Source: Warburgia ugandensis (Eukaryota > Streptophyta > Magnoliopsida > Canellales > Canellaceae). From it: 64,000 bases of DNA. Location of the stretch: the NCBI GenBank assembly GCA_035236585.1, contig CP141135.1, forward strand, positions 73,075,057 through 73,139,056. The letters run 5' to 3'. Positions 61,920 through 64,000 of the stretch are shown one piece after another. Below the pieces are notes generated by a model that did no database searches, was not told the DNA's origin, and saw nothing but the letters and a program-made list of their open reading frames with translations. A program made the position numbers and the translations under genes. Numbering within the stretch: position 1 is the stretch's first letter; every line of letters starts with the position of its first letter.

Positions 61920-63500
61920 GACTGACTGTTGTTTACACGTTGGACGTCGGAGTTGAGAAGTACAATCAGCACTATTTTGCTAGAATGGGGAGTTTGTCGA
62001 TTCATCGTCATGTACTCAAACTTCCGATATCAACTTTGATTGGGAATTGGCAATTGTTGTGTGGGGAAAGGATGCATAAACAAATCAACCCAATAGGGAA
62101 AGCTCGTTTTTTGTTGTTGCATCACTGTTGGCGGATGCATTTGGTGAAATAACGTTGCCTGACTGAAGCAAAACAATGGACACGGCATTCTCTCTCTAGT
62201 TCAACTATCGTAGTCATCGGTCTTCTGTTGTTGATCAAAAGTTTTGATTCAAAATTAGAGTTACGGTTTCGTTAATGATCAATTGTAACCCCTCTTGCAG
62301 ACAGTGTGAAATCACTTGTCACTCTCTTGACACCGACTGAGGATTAAAAACCGCAGGGACAATGCGACAATTTCATTAATAGGAAGTTGATGGTAACATG
62401 ATAATCATGACCTTAAAACTTTGCATTAGGGAGTCAAATTGACCCATTCTCAGTGAAAAAAAATGGGCAACATCGGACAAACTTGCTAAGGTGGAATTCT
62501 AACCCCACCTTAACTTAAGAAGATTCATTTATAGGCTAAAATTTTCAATGTAATACATCAACTCTTTACCCCTTAAGCCTAGAAAGGGATTGTAGGTGGG
62601 GTTGTGAGAGGTTACAAGGCAAAAGGAGAGAGCAGGTGTGATAGTAGAGAAGAAGGGGAAGAGAAAAGGGAGAAAGTATAGGTATCCACATGATGAAAGA
62701 GAGACTGCTCGTTGAGAGTCTTAACAATAGAAAAGAAGACAAAGAATAAAATGATTTCATTGTGCTTTACAAACTTGCATGAACCTTTCAAAATAAACAA
62801 TTCAATGCACCGGTGATCCTGATTAAACTATACAAAACATATGATTAGATCCAATAAATCAAAACATTGAAAACTAAAGCATATGATTGATAAATACTGA
62901 AAAAAGAAAGAAAGTAAGAAGCCAACAATGATCACATGCCCGTGTGTATCTATGCATTGTTCACCGAAGATTGGACATAAGGGTCGTGATGTTGTGATTT
63001 AGGGTCCCCTCCTAGCTTGCCACCACTAAAAAGGAAAAGAAGAAAATAAGAACTGTGTGAGCATAATTGGATGACTAAACCATGACAATCAAAGTAATGA
63101 AAATGGTCTATTTTGAATTGTCTGTGCAATCTATTAGTCTCTATGGCATTTCTCCACGTGGTATGATCAATACAATTGTCAAATCTAGTTCACATCTAGG
63201 AATAGATCAAACAAGGGGACCATTATTCAGAGAGCTAACCCATAACCCTTAACATATAATCCCAGATCAAACTAATCACATTGTACTTCACATTTGTCTA
63301 ATCTCCAATTAAAACTCTAGCAAGTTTAAGCCTTAGACCCTAACAACCGATCAACTGCAAGGACACCCACCATCTTTGCATCCACATATTCACATTGGTT
63401 AGATCAAAGACTCAATTACTCATATTATAGTTTGACTCTCAGCTCCATTTCATTGAAAAATTAAAAGAACTATAGAAATTATCTTAATACACTCTGGCAA
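61920..63500. other. Intergenic stretch, nothing recognised
   Basis: No gene or known repeat identified to the right of the TCP promoter. Confidence 0.5.
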
Positions 63501-63504
63501 AATG

Positions 63505-63590
63505 ATGGCCTCTCCTATGGTACCTAGTATGTCAAGGGCTCAAACTGCTCATGAGCGTGTGCTCAACATTCCCAAAAAAGGAAAGAAAAA
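63505..63590 (+). repeat. Second copy of the possible SINE-like repeat
   Basis: GTATGTCAAGGGCTCAAACTG through CTCAACATTCCCAAAAAAGG parallels the sequence at 43770-43910. The rest, to the window end, holds nothing recognised. Confidence 0.35.
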
Positions 63591-64000
63591 GAATCAAATA
63601 TCTTAATTGTTCCTATGGTTAATTAAGGGACAAGGAAGGAGCATATAAGTCACACTGTAGACTAAGTATATGCTTAAGAAACTCAAAAACTCTACTCAAC
63701 TCGAAAAGTGTTACAAATGAAGTTAACTGGAAGTGACTCAAATGCTATTTTATATTATCTTATTAATTAATAGTTATAGTTAAAATTTTCACTTTGTTGC
63801 ATGGCAATAGCTATAGGCTTGTGGGTTAGAAGTTAGTATTGTTTTTTGGAAGTATTGAGTTGATATTGTAACAAAAATAAAATATTTTTTAGAGGCAACT
63901 CAGAGAGTGACTTAATTTCCTTGCAGTTTCGAGTAACTCGGATAAGTTTTCTAAGTTGACTTGTGAGTTTTAGAACTATTGACTTAACCGATCAAGATAG

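Noticed and set aside
1..64000. CRISPR arrays, operons or a bacterial-type defence system
   Set aside because: The window is plant nuclear DNA; no regularly spaced repeats with unique spacers or prokaryotic gene layout are present.

Overview
This is nuclear DNA of a flowering plant. Genes are split by GT-AG introns, some of 2 to 6 kb, and the spaces between them are filled with plant-type retroelements. There are no operons, ribosome-binding sites or CRISPR arrays. I cannot fix the species. A broad-leaved angiosperm (eudicot or magnoliid) is likely from the gene families and the repeat content, but this is inference.

Four genes can be assembled exon by exon, all on the minus strand. (1) 1715-11708: a PRAF-type protein with PH, RCC1 and FYVE domains. 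Six exons are present and the C-terminal exons lie beyond the left edge. (2) 23385-27097: an HVA22/TB2-DP1 membrane protein, six exons, the last one uncertain. (3) 36547-40078: a bHLH47/POPEYE-like iron-response regulator, four coding exons, 257 aa. (4) 59998-61098: a class I TCP transcription factor close to TCP14/TCP15, one exon, 366 aa. A fifth, unrecognised gene may run from 52121 down to about 43157. Only separate exon candidates could be seen and they are not chained with confidence.

The rest is dominated by two repeat families. One is an RTE-clade LINE (AP endonuclease plus reverse transcriptase, 3' end a GATGAT run). There are about ten pieces, including one complete 3.49-kb copy at 28229-31715 with a perfect 20-bp target-site duplication, an internally deleted derivative at 32.4-32.85 kb, and two insertions of only about 41 and 47 bp. 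The other is an Au-like tRNA-derived SINE, at least 14 copies, several with clear target-site duplications. Two relics of a plant RNase H-like (RVT_3) domain lie at 0.75-1.2 kb and 35.56-36.24 kb.

Other structure: long GA/CT microsatellites (51984-52041, 58477-58557), a tandem array with GA boundaries beyond the 3' end of the TCP gene (59243-59735), a recent 136-bp tandem duplication just upstream of the unrecognised gene (52282-52555), a 96-bp tandem duplication (44213-44404), and a perfect 15-bp-arm palindrome (54026-54056).

No dedicated gene cluster or defence system is visible. The most interesting material is the retroelement biology: a LINE lineage whose readable copies share a substitution at an endonuclease catalytic position, has tandem hairpins in its 5' UTR, and has left both full-length and minimal insertions.
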